Positions 1 through 7,204 of a stretch of DNA of 8,924 nt are shown here, one piece after another. Made by a program: the position numbers and the translations under genes. The DNA comes from JBOGZI01 sp050697275 (GTDB taxonomy: Bacteria > Actinomycetota > Thermoleophilia > Solirubrobacterales > 70-9). Within the stretch, counting starts at the first letter, position 1. The number at the start of each line of letters is the position of its first letter. Under the pieces are notes generated by a model, which saw only the letters and a program-made list of their open reading frames with translations, made no database searches and had not been told where the DNA came from. The stretch is taken from the NCBI GenBank assembly GCA_050697275.1, contig JBOGZI010000140.1, positions 1 to 8,924 of the forward strand. Reading direction: 5' to 3'.

Positions 1-729
1 GGCGCGCCCGGCCTCGAGATCACCGTGCTCGACGTCGGCCAGGGGGACGCGATCCTGCTCGACCCGCCGGCGTCGCAGCCGGTCCTGGTCGACACCGGGC
101 CGCCGGGCTCCGGGCTGCTGCGCCGCCTGCGCGAGCTCGGGGCCGAATCGCTGGCCGCGGCGGTGATCACCCACCACCAGTCGGACCACGCCGGGGGCCT
201 GCCCGAGCTGCTCGAGTCCGTGCCCGCCGAGCGCGTCTACCACGGCGTCCCCGACCCCGACCTGCGCCGCGCGGCGATCGCCGCCGGGGCCTCACCCGTG
301 AGGCTGGCGGAGGGCGGGCAGATCGACTTCGGGGCGCTGCGACTGACCGCGGTCTGGCCCCCGCCGGAGCTGGCCGCGGCCGCCGGCGACGACCCCAACC
401 GGCTCAGTCTCGTCCTGGCGGCCGACTGGGGGCACTTCTCGATGCTGCTCACCGGCGACGCCGAGGCAGAGGCCGCCCCGATCGAGCCGGGGCCGGTGGA
501 CGTGCTCAAGGTCGCCCACCACGGCTCCGAGGACGGCGGCCTAGGCGAGCTGCTCGAGCGCACGGTGCCGAAGCTGGCGGTGGTCTCGGTGGGCGACAAC
601 CCCTATGGCCATCCGACGCCGGAGACCCTCGCCGAGCTCCGCCGGCACCACGTCCCGACCCTGCGCACCGATCAGGACGGGGAGATCGAGATCGAGGCTG
701 ACGCCTCCGGTTGGCGGGTGAGGCGCTGA
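1..729 (+). CDS. comEC: ComEC C-terminal metallo-beta-lactamase domain (5' partial)
   Basis: This is the C-terminal end of ComEC/Rec2, the membrane channel protein that moves single-stranded DNA into the cell during natural transformation. Only the soluble metallo-beta-lactamase-fold domain is in the window. The frame is open from base 1, and the residues before the GTG at 25 (GAPGLEIT) belong to the domain, so that GTG is not a start. Visible motifs are the opening strand TVLDVGQGDAILL, the metal-site segment ITHHQSDHAGG (about codon 58-68 from the window edge), LLTGDAE, VLKVAHHGSEDGG and SVGDNPYGHPTPETLAEL, in the order usual for ComEC. The first metal motif reads H-x-Q-x-D-H, where this family usually has H-x-D-x-D-H. 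holA follows directly, as in most Actinobacteria. The gene stops at TGA 727-729. Family assignment is firm; whether the organism is competent cannot be judged here. Confidence 0.93.
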   Translation, partial: GAPGLEITVLDVGQGDAILLDPPASQPVLVDTGPPGSGLLRRLRELGAESLAAAVITHHQSDHAGGLPELLESVPAERVYHGVPDPDLRRAAIAAGASPVRLAEGGQIDFGALRLTAVWPPPELAAAAGDDPNRLSLVLAADWGHFSMLLTGDAEAEAAPIEPGPVDVLKVAHHGSEDGGLGELLERTVPKLAVVSVGDNPYGHPTPETLAELRRHHVPTLRTDQDGEIEIEADASGWRVRR

Positions 730-730
730 T

Positions 731-736
731 TAGACT
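731..736 (+). promoter_or_regulatory. Candidate leaderless -10 box for holA
   Basis: TAGACT lies exactly 7 nt upstream of the GTG at 744, the spacing known for leaderless actinobacterial transcripts (TAnnnT, then about 7 nt, then the start codon). There is no Shine-Dalgarno before this GTG and no clear -35 element. The box lies just after the comEC stop codon (727-729). It is the main reason for preferring the start at 744 over the in-frame TTG at 711. Confidence 0.5.
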
Positions 737-743
737 CGCTCCG

Positions 744-1757
744 GTGAGCGCCGAGCTCAAGCCCGCCTACCTGATCGCCGGCAGCGACGAGGCGAAGATC
801 GCCCGGACGCGCGCCCGCCTGCGCGACCGCGCCGAGCGCGAGGGCGGCGCCGGGGCGCTGGAGCTGTTCGAGGCGGGCGAGGGCCGGCGGGCGCCGGACG
901 CGGAGGCGCTGCTCGCCTCGCTCGCCGCGATCTCGCTGATCGCCTCGCGCCGCTACCTGCTCGCCGATGGCGTCGAGTCGTGGGGCAAGGGGGACACCGA
1001 GCGGGTCGCCGAGGCGCTCGGCGAGCTGCCGCCGGACACCACCGTCGCCCTGATCGCGCGCGGGAAGCCGCCCGGGCCGCTGAAGAAGGCCGTGGAGGCC
1101 GCCGGCGGGGAGCTGTTGCTCTACGAGGCGCCGAAGCAGAGGGCGATGCCCAAGCAGCTCGTCGCGGAGGCGAAGGAGCTCGGCTTCGAGCTGGAGCCCC
1201 AGGCGGCGAGGATGCTGGTGGAGCGGCTCGGTCCCCGCCCGCTGCGCCTGCGAACCGAGCTGGAGCGGCTCGCCCTCTGGGCGGGTGAGGGCGGCCGGGC
1301 CGGGGCGGACGACCTGGCGGCGATGGTCTCCGACACCTCCGAGGAGGCGATCTGGACGCTGGCGGACGCGCTGGTCGAGGGGGACGAGGCCGAGACCCTC
1401 CGCGTCGCCGAGCGGCTGGTGGCGCAGGGGGAGGCGTTGCCGAGGATCGTCTACTCGCTGGCCCCGCGGCTTCGCCAGGCCCTGCGCGCCTCGCGGGAGC
1501 TCGAGGCCGGCCGGCCCCCAAAGCAGGTCGCCGAGGGGCTCTCGATGCACCCCTACGCCGCCCGCATGCTGGTCTCCAAGGTGAAGGGGCGCCCACCCGC
1601 CGAGATCGACGGATCCCTGCGGGCGCTCGCCGACCTCGAGCTCTGGTCCCGCGGCGGCTCGGACTACGCGGAGGGCGTGGCGCTGACCCTCGCCCTGCGC
1701 AGGGCGGTCGGATCGGCTCCGGACGAGGACCCGGTGCCGACCTACTCGGTCACCTAG
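744..1757 (+). CDS. holA: DNA polymerase III subunit delta
   Basis: HolA is the delta subunit of the clamp loader; it opens the DnaN sliding-clamp ring during loading onto primed DNA. The predicted protein has 337 residues, normal for the family. It opens with the typical LKPAYLIAGSDE (residues 5-16), which matches the first strand of the AAA+-like domain I and, as expected for delta, shows no Walker A motif. The middle has the segment SEEAIWTLADALVEGDEAET, matching the conserved start of the C-terminal collar domain, and the end is the helical domain (SLRALADLELWSRGGSDYAEG). An in-frame TTG at 711 overlaps comEC. GTG 744 is preferred because homologues start close to this point and a TAnnnT box precedes it by 7 nt. 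It lies downstream of comEC and is convergent with rpsT, 38 nt away. No hairpin terminator is visible in that gap. Confidence 0.92.
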   Translation: MSAELKPAYLIAGSDEAKIARTRARLRDRAEREGGAGALELFEAGEGRRAPDAEALLASLAAISLIASRRYLLADGVESWGKGDTERVAEALGELPPDTTVALIARGKPPGPLKKAVEAAGGELLLYEAPKQRAMPKQLVAEAKELGFELEPQAARMLVERLGPRPLRLRTELERLALWAGEGGRAGADDLAAMVSDTSEEAIWTLADALVEGDEAETLRVAERLVAQGEALPRIVYSLAPRLRQALRASRELEAGRPPKQVAEGLSMHPYAARMLVSKVKGRPPAEIDGSLRALADLELWSRGGSDYAEGVALTLALRRAVGSAPDEDPVPTYSVT

Positions 1758-1795
1758 TCCTGCGGAGGCGGCGGGCGCGGAAGGCGGGTGGGCGG

Positions 1796-2059
1796 CTACT
1801 TGGCGCCGGCGCGGATCCGGGCCGCCCGGGACTTCTTGCGCGCGCCGGTGTTGCGATGGAGCGCGCCCTGCCGCACGGCCTTGTCGACCCGCGAGATCAG
1901 CGCCTTGTGCTCGGCCTCGGCGGCGGCGGAATCGCCCGACGCGACCGCGGCTTCGAGCCGCCTCATCTGCGTCTTCACGGCGCTGGCGAAGCGCAGATTC
2001 TCGAGCCGCTCGCGGCTGGAGCGAGCGATGCGCTTCTTCTGTGAGGCGATGTTGGCCAT
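1796..2059 (-). CDS. rpsT: 30S ribosomal protein bS20
   Basis: bS20 binds the 5' domain and helix 44 of 16S rRNA in the small subunit and assists early 30S assembly. The 87-residue product starts MANIASQKKRIARSSRERLEN, the signature of the family, and is rich in Lys/Arg with the three-helix bundle pattern (KTQMRRLEAAVASGD, LISRVDKAVRQGALHRNTGARKKSR). The length is normal. ATG 2059 is preceded by GGGTCTTTCA on the coding strand, so there is no strong Shine-Dalgarno. A 5-bp hairpin (CCCGC-GGC-GCGGG, 2067-2079) lies just upstream in the leader. The gene is convergent with holA and divergent from murJ. The comEC–holA–rpsT(reverse)–lepA neighbourhood is the usual actinobacterial one, here with murJ and a small membrane gene between rpsT and lepA. 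Confidence 0.97.
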   Translation of the reverse strand: MANIASQKKRIARSSRERLENLRFASAVKTQMRRLEAAVASGDSAAAEAEHKALISRVDKAVRQGALHRNTGARKKSRAARIRAGAK

Positions 2060-2088
2060 TGAAAGACCCGCGGCGCGGGCGGCGAATG

Positions 2089-2094
2089 AGAATA
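2089..2094 (-). promoter_or_regulatory. Candidate -10 element for rpsT
   Basis: On the minus strand this reads TATTCT, three matches from the left end of TATAAT, about 30 nt upstream of the rpsT ATG. It sits in the only AT-richer pocket (about 2084-2104) of the divergent rpsT/murJ intergenic region. No recognisable -35 is present at 16-18 nt. The same pocket may also serve murJ in the other direction, but I see no clear plus-strand box. Confidence 0.3.
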
Positions 2095-2115
2095 GGGCAA
2101 TGAACGTGCGTGCGC

Positions 2116-2130
2116 GGCGCGAAATGCGCC
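2116..2130 (+). promoter_or_regulatory. Small hairpin just upstream of murJ
   Basis: GGCGC-GAAAT-GCGCC forms a perfect 5-bp stem with a 5-nt loop, ending 4 nt before the murJ ATG at 2135. It would lie in the murJ leader if transcription starts in the AT-richer pocket near 2090. The stem is short and could be chance in such GC-rich DNA. Confidence 0.2.
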
Positions 2131-2134
2131 AGCG

Positions 2135-3958
2135 ATGCCCCGCCTAGCCATGCCTGACGACCGCGACAGAGACGAGCCGCTCGAGAGGCCGCCGCCCGCG
2201 CCGAGGGAGCCCTTCGACCCCTCGACCGGCGAGTCCGAGGCGGTCCCTCCCGACCCGCGGGAGGCGGAGCGGGAGCGCCGCGAGGAGCGGACCCGCGAGG
2301 CGGTCCCGATGGACACCGACACTTTCATGGCGGTCCCGGCGCCGACCCCGGAGCGCCCCTTCGAGCCGCCGGAGTGGGAGGAGCAGGAGGGCCGGCTCGG
2401 GATCTCCACCGCCTTCTTCTCGATCGCCACCGCCTTCTCGCGCGTCGCGGGGCTGGTGCGGGAGATCGTCGCGGCCAGCTACTTCGGCATCCGGGGACCG
2501 ATGTCCGCGTTCACGATCGCCTTCCAGATCCCCAACCTGGTCCGCAGCCTGTTCGCGGACGCCGCCATCCAGGCCGCCTTCGTGCCGGTCTTCCTCGAGA
2601 AGCTCGAGCGGGGGGACCGGCGCGAGGCCTTCCGGCTCGCGTCCCAGATGATCTTCTTCGTCACCCTGATCCTGGGGGCGATCACCGCCGTCTTCGTGCT
2701 GGCGGCGCCGGTCCTGGTGCCGATCTTCGCCCCGGGGTTCGAGGGAGAGCTGCTCGACCTGACGGTGACGCTCTCCCAGATCCTCTTCCCGATCCTGATC
2801 CTGCTCGGGATCACCGGAATCGTGGTCGGGGTGCTGAACAGCAACGACCGCTTCGCGGCCTTCGCGATCTCGCCCTTCTTCTGGAACGTCGCGATCATCG
2901 CCGTGCTGGTCGCGCTGGCGCCCGCCTTCTCCGAGGAGGACCAGATCTACGCCTACGCGATCGGCGTCCTGGTGGGCACCGCGATTCAGCTCGCGATCCC
3001 GGCCTGGGATCTCCGCCACACCAGCTTCTCCGGCGAGCGCTTCCGCATCGACTGGCGCTTCCGCCGGCGGCTCTCGCCCGACGTGCGGCGGGTGCTGCTG
3101 CTGATGCTGCCGGTGACGATCAGCCTCGGGCTGATCAACTTCAACCTGGTCATCAACAGCTTCTTCGGGACCCTGGTCTCGGATGAGGCCCCGGCGGCGA
3201 TCGACAAGGCCTTCCGGATCTACATGCTCCCTCAGGGGATCTTCTCGGTGGCCGTCGCGACCGTCGTCTTTCCCACCCTGGCCCGGTTCGCTGCGCGCGA
3301 GGCATACGACGACCTGCGGGCGACGATGGCGAACGGGATGCGGCAGATCCTGCTGCTGCTGATCCCGGCGGCCGCGGCGGTGCTCGTCCTCTCTGAGCCG
3401 ATGACCCGCCTCGTCTACCAGCGCGGCGAGTTCGACGCGGCCCAGACCGACCTGGTCGCGACCGCGCTCTTCTGGTTCGCGTTCTCGCTTCCCTTCAACG
3501 GGCTGTTCCTGCTGCTGACCAGGACCTTCTTCAGCCTGCAGCGGCCCTGGGTGCCGAGCTGGATCTCCGCCGCCAACCTGGCGATCACCGCGCTCGCGGC
3601 GCTGCTCCTCTACGCCCCGTTCGGGGTGGGCGGCATCGTGGCGGCGACCGCGATCGCGACCGCGGTGAGCGTCACCGCCCAGTCGGTGATCCTCCGCCGC
3701 CAGCTCAGCGGGATCGAGCTGGGAAGGCTGCTCGAGAGCACCCTCCGGATCGCGCTCGCTGCGGCGCTGCTCGCCGGGGTCAGCTACCTGGTCTGGAACG
3801 TCCTCGACGAGGCGCTCGGCCGCGGCACGACCGCGCAGATCGCTTCGCTGGGGACGGGGCTGTTGGCCGGCGCGGCGGCCTACTTCGCGGCGATCTTCGC
3901 CCTGCGGGTGCCGGAGGGCCAGCAGATCCTGCGGCTACTGCGCCGGGCTGGCCGCTAG
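2135..3958 (+). CDS. murJ: Lipid II flippase MurJ (MviN family) with long N-terminal extension
   Basis: MurJ flips the lipid-linked peptidoglycan precursor lipid II from the inner to the outer face of the cytoplasmic membrane. The 607-residue product has the polytopic MOP-superfamily pattern. The core begins near residue 88 and carries SRVAGLVRE (102-110), IPNLVRSLFADAA (132-144), AAFVPVF (147-153), the central MLPQGIFSVAVATVVFPTLA and LVYQRGEFDAAQT. Arg103, Arg109 and Arg137 align with the functionally important Arg18, Arg24 and Arg52 of E. coli MurJ. The position of E. coli Asp39 is Ser124 here. Residues 1-86 are an acidic, Pro/Arg-rich, probably disordered cytoplasmic extension absent from E. 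coli MurJ. The start is uncertain: ATG 2135, ATG 2150 and later in-frame ATGs (2309, 2327) are all without Shine-Dalgarno. It is divergent from rpsT, and its stop interlocks with the small gene on the other strand. Confidence 0.93.
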   Translation: MPRLAMPDDRDRDEPLERPPPAPREPFDPSTGESEAVPPDPREAERERREERTREAVPMDTDTFMAVPAPTPERPFEPPEWEEQEGRLGISTAFFSIATAFSRVAGLVREIVAASYFGIRGPMSAFTIAFQIPNLVRSLFADAAIQAAFVPVFLEKLERGDRREAFRLASQMIFFVTLILGAITAVFVLAAPVLVPIFAPGFEGELLDLTVTLSQILFPILILLGITGIVVGVLNSNDRFAAFAISPFFWNVAIIAVLVALAPAFSEEDQIYAYAIGVLVGTAIQLAIPAWDLRHTSFSGERFRIDWRFRRRLSPDVRRVLLLMLPVTISLGLINFNLVINSFFGTLVSDEAPAAIDKAFRIYMLPQGIFSVAVATVVFPTLARFAAREAYDDLRATMANGMRQILLLLIPAAAAVLVLSEPMTRLVYQRGEFDAAQTDLVATALFWFAFSLPFNGLFLLLTRTFFSLQRPWVPSWISAANLAITALAALLLYAPFGVGGIVAATAIATAVSVTAQSVILRRQLSGIELGRLLESTLRIALAAALLAGVSYLVWNVLDEALGRGTTAQIASLGTGLLAGAAAYFAAIFALRVPEGQQILRLLRRAGR

Positions 3959-4134
3959 CGGATGTGGAGGTCGACGCCGAGCAGGGTGAGCGGCCACAGC
4001 AGCACCGCGAGGATCGCCGAGATCAGCGGCTTCCAGGGGAAGTGGAAGTCGAAGTAGTTCTCGCTGATCGCCACGATCACCCCGACCACCAGGTAGACGA
4101 ACCAGAGGAATTGGCTGCGGAACGGACGACGCAT
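3955..4134 (-). CDS. Small two-helix membrane protein (59 aa), unrecognised
   Basis: The reading frame runs from ATG 4134 to TAG (plus-strand CTA 3955-3957) and encodes 59 residues. It starts MRRPFRSQFLWFVYLVVGV and ends with PLTLLGVDLHIR. Two hydrophobic segments are visible, about residues 9-24 (FLWFVYLVVGVIVAIS) and 37-53 (LISAILAVLLWPLTLLG). They are separated by a short aromatic loop (ENYFDFHFPW). The basic N-terminus suggests an N-in/C-in hairpin. AAGGAG lies 4 nt before the ATG, the best ribosome-binding site in the window. The stop codon shares CTAG with the murJ stop on the other strand. Its antisense is read as a spurious 88-residue extension of lepA, so automatic calling could easily miss it. 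The function is unknown; I recognise no named family. Confidence 0.8.
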   Translation of the reverse strand: MRRPFRSQFLWFVYLVVGVIVAISENYFDFHFPWKPLISAILAVLLWPLTLLGVDLHIR

Positions 4135-4138
4135 GCGA

Positions 4139-4144
4139 CTCCTT
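4139..4144 (-). promoter_or_regulatory. Shine-Dalgarno of the 59-aa membrane protein
   Basis: On the minus strand this reads AAGGAG (AAAGGAG including 4145), 4 nt upstream of ATG 4134. It stands out because most other genes in the window lack such a site, and it fixes the start of the small gene. Confidence 0.75.
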
Positions 4145-4150
4145 TCGTAG

Positions 4151-4171
4151 GCGCCTCCCTCAGGAGAGCGC
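4151..4171. other. Hairpin in the divergent gap between the small membrane gene and lepA
   Basis: GCGC-CTCC-(CTCA)-GGAG-A-GCGC can form an 8-bp stem with one bulged A on the 3' side. It lies in the 93-nt gap that must hold the promoters of both divergent genes. It may be an operator or leader structure, or a degenerate relative of the CTCC/GGAG hairpin repeat found in lepA and the second MaoC gene. The evidence does not decide between these. Confidence 0.3.
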
Positions 4172-4209
4172 GGCGTGGGCCGCTCGGGTTACTTCGTGCG
4201 CCCGAGCCC

Positions 4210-4215
4210 TACCCT
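4210..4215 (+). promoter_or_regulatory. Candidate -10 box for lepA
   Basis: TACCCT fits TAnnnT and ends 12 nt before the lepA ATG at 4228, which would give a leader of only about 5 nt. No Shine-Dalgarno precedes the ATG and no -35 is evident. A similar CCTACCCT string occurs in the divergent Usp/MaoC promoter region. Confidence 0.35.
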
Positions 4216-4227
4216 TCCTGCGCGCCG

Positions 4228-6055
<1,828 letters not shown>

Positions 6056-6066
<11 letters not shown>

Positions 6067-6475
6067 CCCGGAGCAGAACGTCGAGCTCGCCCGCGGGGGC
6101 CTCGAGAACTGGATCTCCGGCGACCGGGAGGCGACGATCTCCAGCTTCACCGAGGACGTCGAGGTCTACGTGCCGCCCGAACTCGGCAACGCGGGCACCT
6201 ACCGCGGCGTGGAACAGTTCAAGCGCTGGTTCCAGGCCTGGGACGAGGTCTGGACCGACTACCGGATGAGCGTCGAGTCGATCGAGCCGGCCGGAGACCG
6301 CCACGTCCTGGCGATGGTCCACAGTCGCGCCACCGGGGTCGGCAGCGGCGTCGAGGTCGAGAACCTGCTCGCCTGGGTGATCGGGGTGCGCGACGAGAGG
6401 ATGGACTTCCTCTCTCTGCAGCCGGATCGCGCGCACGCTTTGGAGCTCGCCCGCGAGCGGGAGTCCGCTGACTGA
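6056..6475 (+). CDS. NTF2/SnoaL-like domain protein
   Basis: This is a single-domain protein of 139 residues with the cone-shaped NTF2/SnoaL-like fold, found in polyketide cyclases, isomerases and many proteins of unknown role. The family pattern is visible: an N-terminal helix with W-x-x-GD (NWISGDREA, about residues 18-26), a strand with DVEVYVPPE, then GTYRGVEQFKRWFQAW (47-62), followed by the long antiparallel sheet (RMSVESIEPAGDRHVLAMVHSRATG) and the ending DRAHALELARER. The start ATG 6056 lies inside the end of lepA, overlapping by 11 nt in another frame, so translation is probably coupled to lepA. No strong Shine-Dalgarno is seen. The substrate cannot be deduced; the pocket residues are not diagnostic. 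Confidence 0.85.
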
Positions 6476-6644
6476 CACCGAACCCGGCCCGGTCACCCTT
6501 AGGTGCACGTGAAGGCAGCGGCTACCGACAACTGCCGTTGTGCGCCGGCCCCGTTTCAGACATCATGCGGTCCGAGTCAGGACGCGGTTTCACGGGGGAA
6601 CCGTGGCGCAGTCCGGAGGCAGGGGAAGCCGACCGATCGCGGGG
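6476..6644 (+). other. Intergenic/leader region with two hairpins
   Basis: This 169-nt stretch between the NTF2-like gene and the next gene is less GC-biased than its surroundings. It contains ACAAC-TGCC-GTTGT (6528-6541), a perfect 5-bp stem, and a longer stem at 6583-6605. It also has CCCGTTTCAG (6550-6559), the reverse complement of the left end of the repeat in the second MaoC gene. No convincing TAnnnT box or -35/-10 pair was found. Confidence 0.35.
6583..6605 (+). promoter_or_regulatory. Hairpin covering a possible GTG start
   Basis: CGCGGTTTC (6583-6591), loop ACGGG, GGAACCGTG (6597-6605) pair over 9 bp, two of them G·T wobbles. The 3' arm includes part of a purine-rich GGGGGAA run and the whole GTG 6603-6605, an alternative in-frame start of the following gene. 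If that start is used, the hairpin would hide it. If ATG 6645 is used, it is a leader structure. Confidence 0.35.
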
Positions 6645-7190
6645 ATGCTCTTGTCCGAGCAAGAAAATGGAGAGCCCGAGAACCTGAGCCGCTTCGCTTC
6701 GGAGTTCCCGCGGCGGCTCGAGGCCGCCCTGGGCGGCGCCCGCGGCGTCGTTTGCGGGATCGAGGCCGCGGCTGTGAACGGGGATAACGGCGCCGGGCTG
6801 CTCGACGCCGGCTCGCTGCGCGTCTATCACGAGATCTATCGCCTTCGCATCGAGGTTGAGCTGGAGGCGGCGGCGGTCCTCTGGCGCGCCGCCGAGGCCA
6901 CCTGGTCGCTGATCGACGCGATCGAGGCCATCGACCGAACTCTGCAGGGTGGGCGCGCGGCCGTCCCAGCGGACTCCGTCGCAGAGAGGCGATCGGTGCT
7001 GCCGCGGCGGCCCACGCCACTCGATCCGGCCGAGGCCGAACTCGTCGAGCCCGAGGCACGCCCAGACGCCCTCGGGGCCGATCCGCATCCTGCCCATCGC
7101 GTTTGGAGCGATGCCCTGGCGGAGCAGCGATCCCCTCGCCGCCGGCGTTTCCGGTCACGACGTCGCGGGCGCGCGAAGGCCTCCGCCTGA
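6645..7190 (+). CDS. Hypothetical helical protein with Arg-rich C-terminal tail
   Basis: I do not recognise this 181-residue protein. It begins MLLSEQENGEPENLSRFASE. The best-organised part is amphipathic helix around residues 62-107 (SLRVYHEIYRLRIEVELEAA, then VLWRAAEATWSLIDAIEAID), which could form a helical bundle or coiled coil. After about residue 105 the sequence is Pro/Arg/Ala-rich and probably disordered, ending in a strongly basic tail (SPRRRRFRSRRRGRAKASA) that could bind nucleic acid or acidic surfaces. Third-position GC is high up to about 6950 and weaker afterwards. GTG 6603 is an alternative start, giving 195 residues; neither start has a clear ribosome-binding site. Coding status is supported by the neat convergent ending: its TGA and the stop of the next gene lie in one 18-nt hairpin. 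The antisense frame (6522-7097) is less likely. Confidence 0.6.
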   Translation: MLLSEQENGEPENLSRFASEFPRRLEAALGGARGVVCGIEAAAVNGDNGAGLLDAGSLRVYHEIYRLRIEVELEAAAVLWRAAEATWSLIDAIEAIDRTLQGGRAAVPADSVAERRSVLPRRPTPLDPAEAELVEPEARPDALGADPHPAHRVWSDALAEQRSPRRRRFRSRRRGRAKASA

Positions 7191-7204
7191 GCCCGGCGGC
7201 TCAG
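7187..7204. terminator. Bidirectional hairpin spanning two convergent stop codons
   Basis: CTGAGCC (7187-7193), loop CGGC, GGCTCAG (7198-7204) form a perfect 7-bp stem. The left arm contains the TGA of the plus-strand hypothetical gene (7188-7190). The right arm contains the TGA of the minus-strand Usp-like gene (plus-strand TCA 7201-7203). There is no T-tract on either side, so it would be a U-less actinobacterial-type terminator or a 3'-end-stabilising hairpin. Confidence 0.6.

Noticed and set aside
290..303. Palindrome CCTCACCCGTGAGG inside comEC
   Set aside because: A 6-bp stem with a 2-nt loop cannot form well, and it encodes normal ComEC residues without insertion.
1759..1768. CCTGCGGAGG after holA, matching part of the lepA repeat
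   Set aside because: A GC-rich 10-mer is not rare at this composition, no partner arm or repeat ends lie nearby, and it overlaps nothing structured.
3964..4227. Open N-terminal extension of lepA by 88 residues
   Set aside because: LepA proteins start at the equivalent of MKRIRNFSIIAHIDHGKS (4228). The extension is antisense to the 59-residue membrane gene and its Shine-Dalgarno and has a shadow-like composition.
6568..6603. Cobalamin riboswitch suggested by GAGTCAGGAC
   Set aside because: Only this short string matches the 3' part of the motif. The other conserved blocks are absent, there is too little leader upstream, and no cobalamin-related gene follows.
6522..7097. Minus-strand frame of 191 residues opposite the Arg-tailed hypothetical
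   Set aside because: The plus strand has better third-position GC up to about 6950, a regular amphipathic helix region and an end marked by the convergent stop-codon hairpin.
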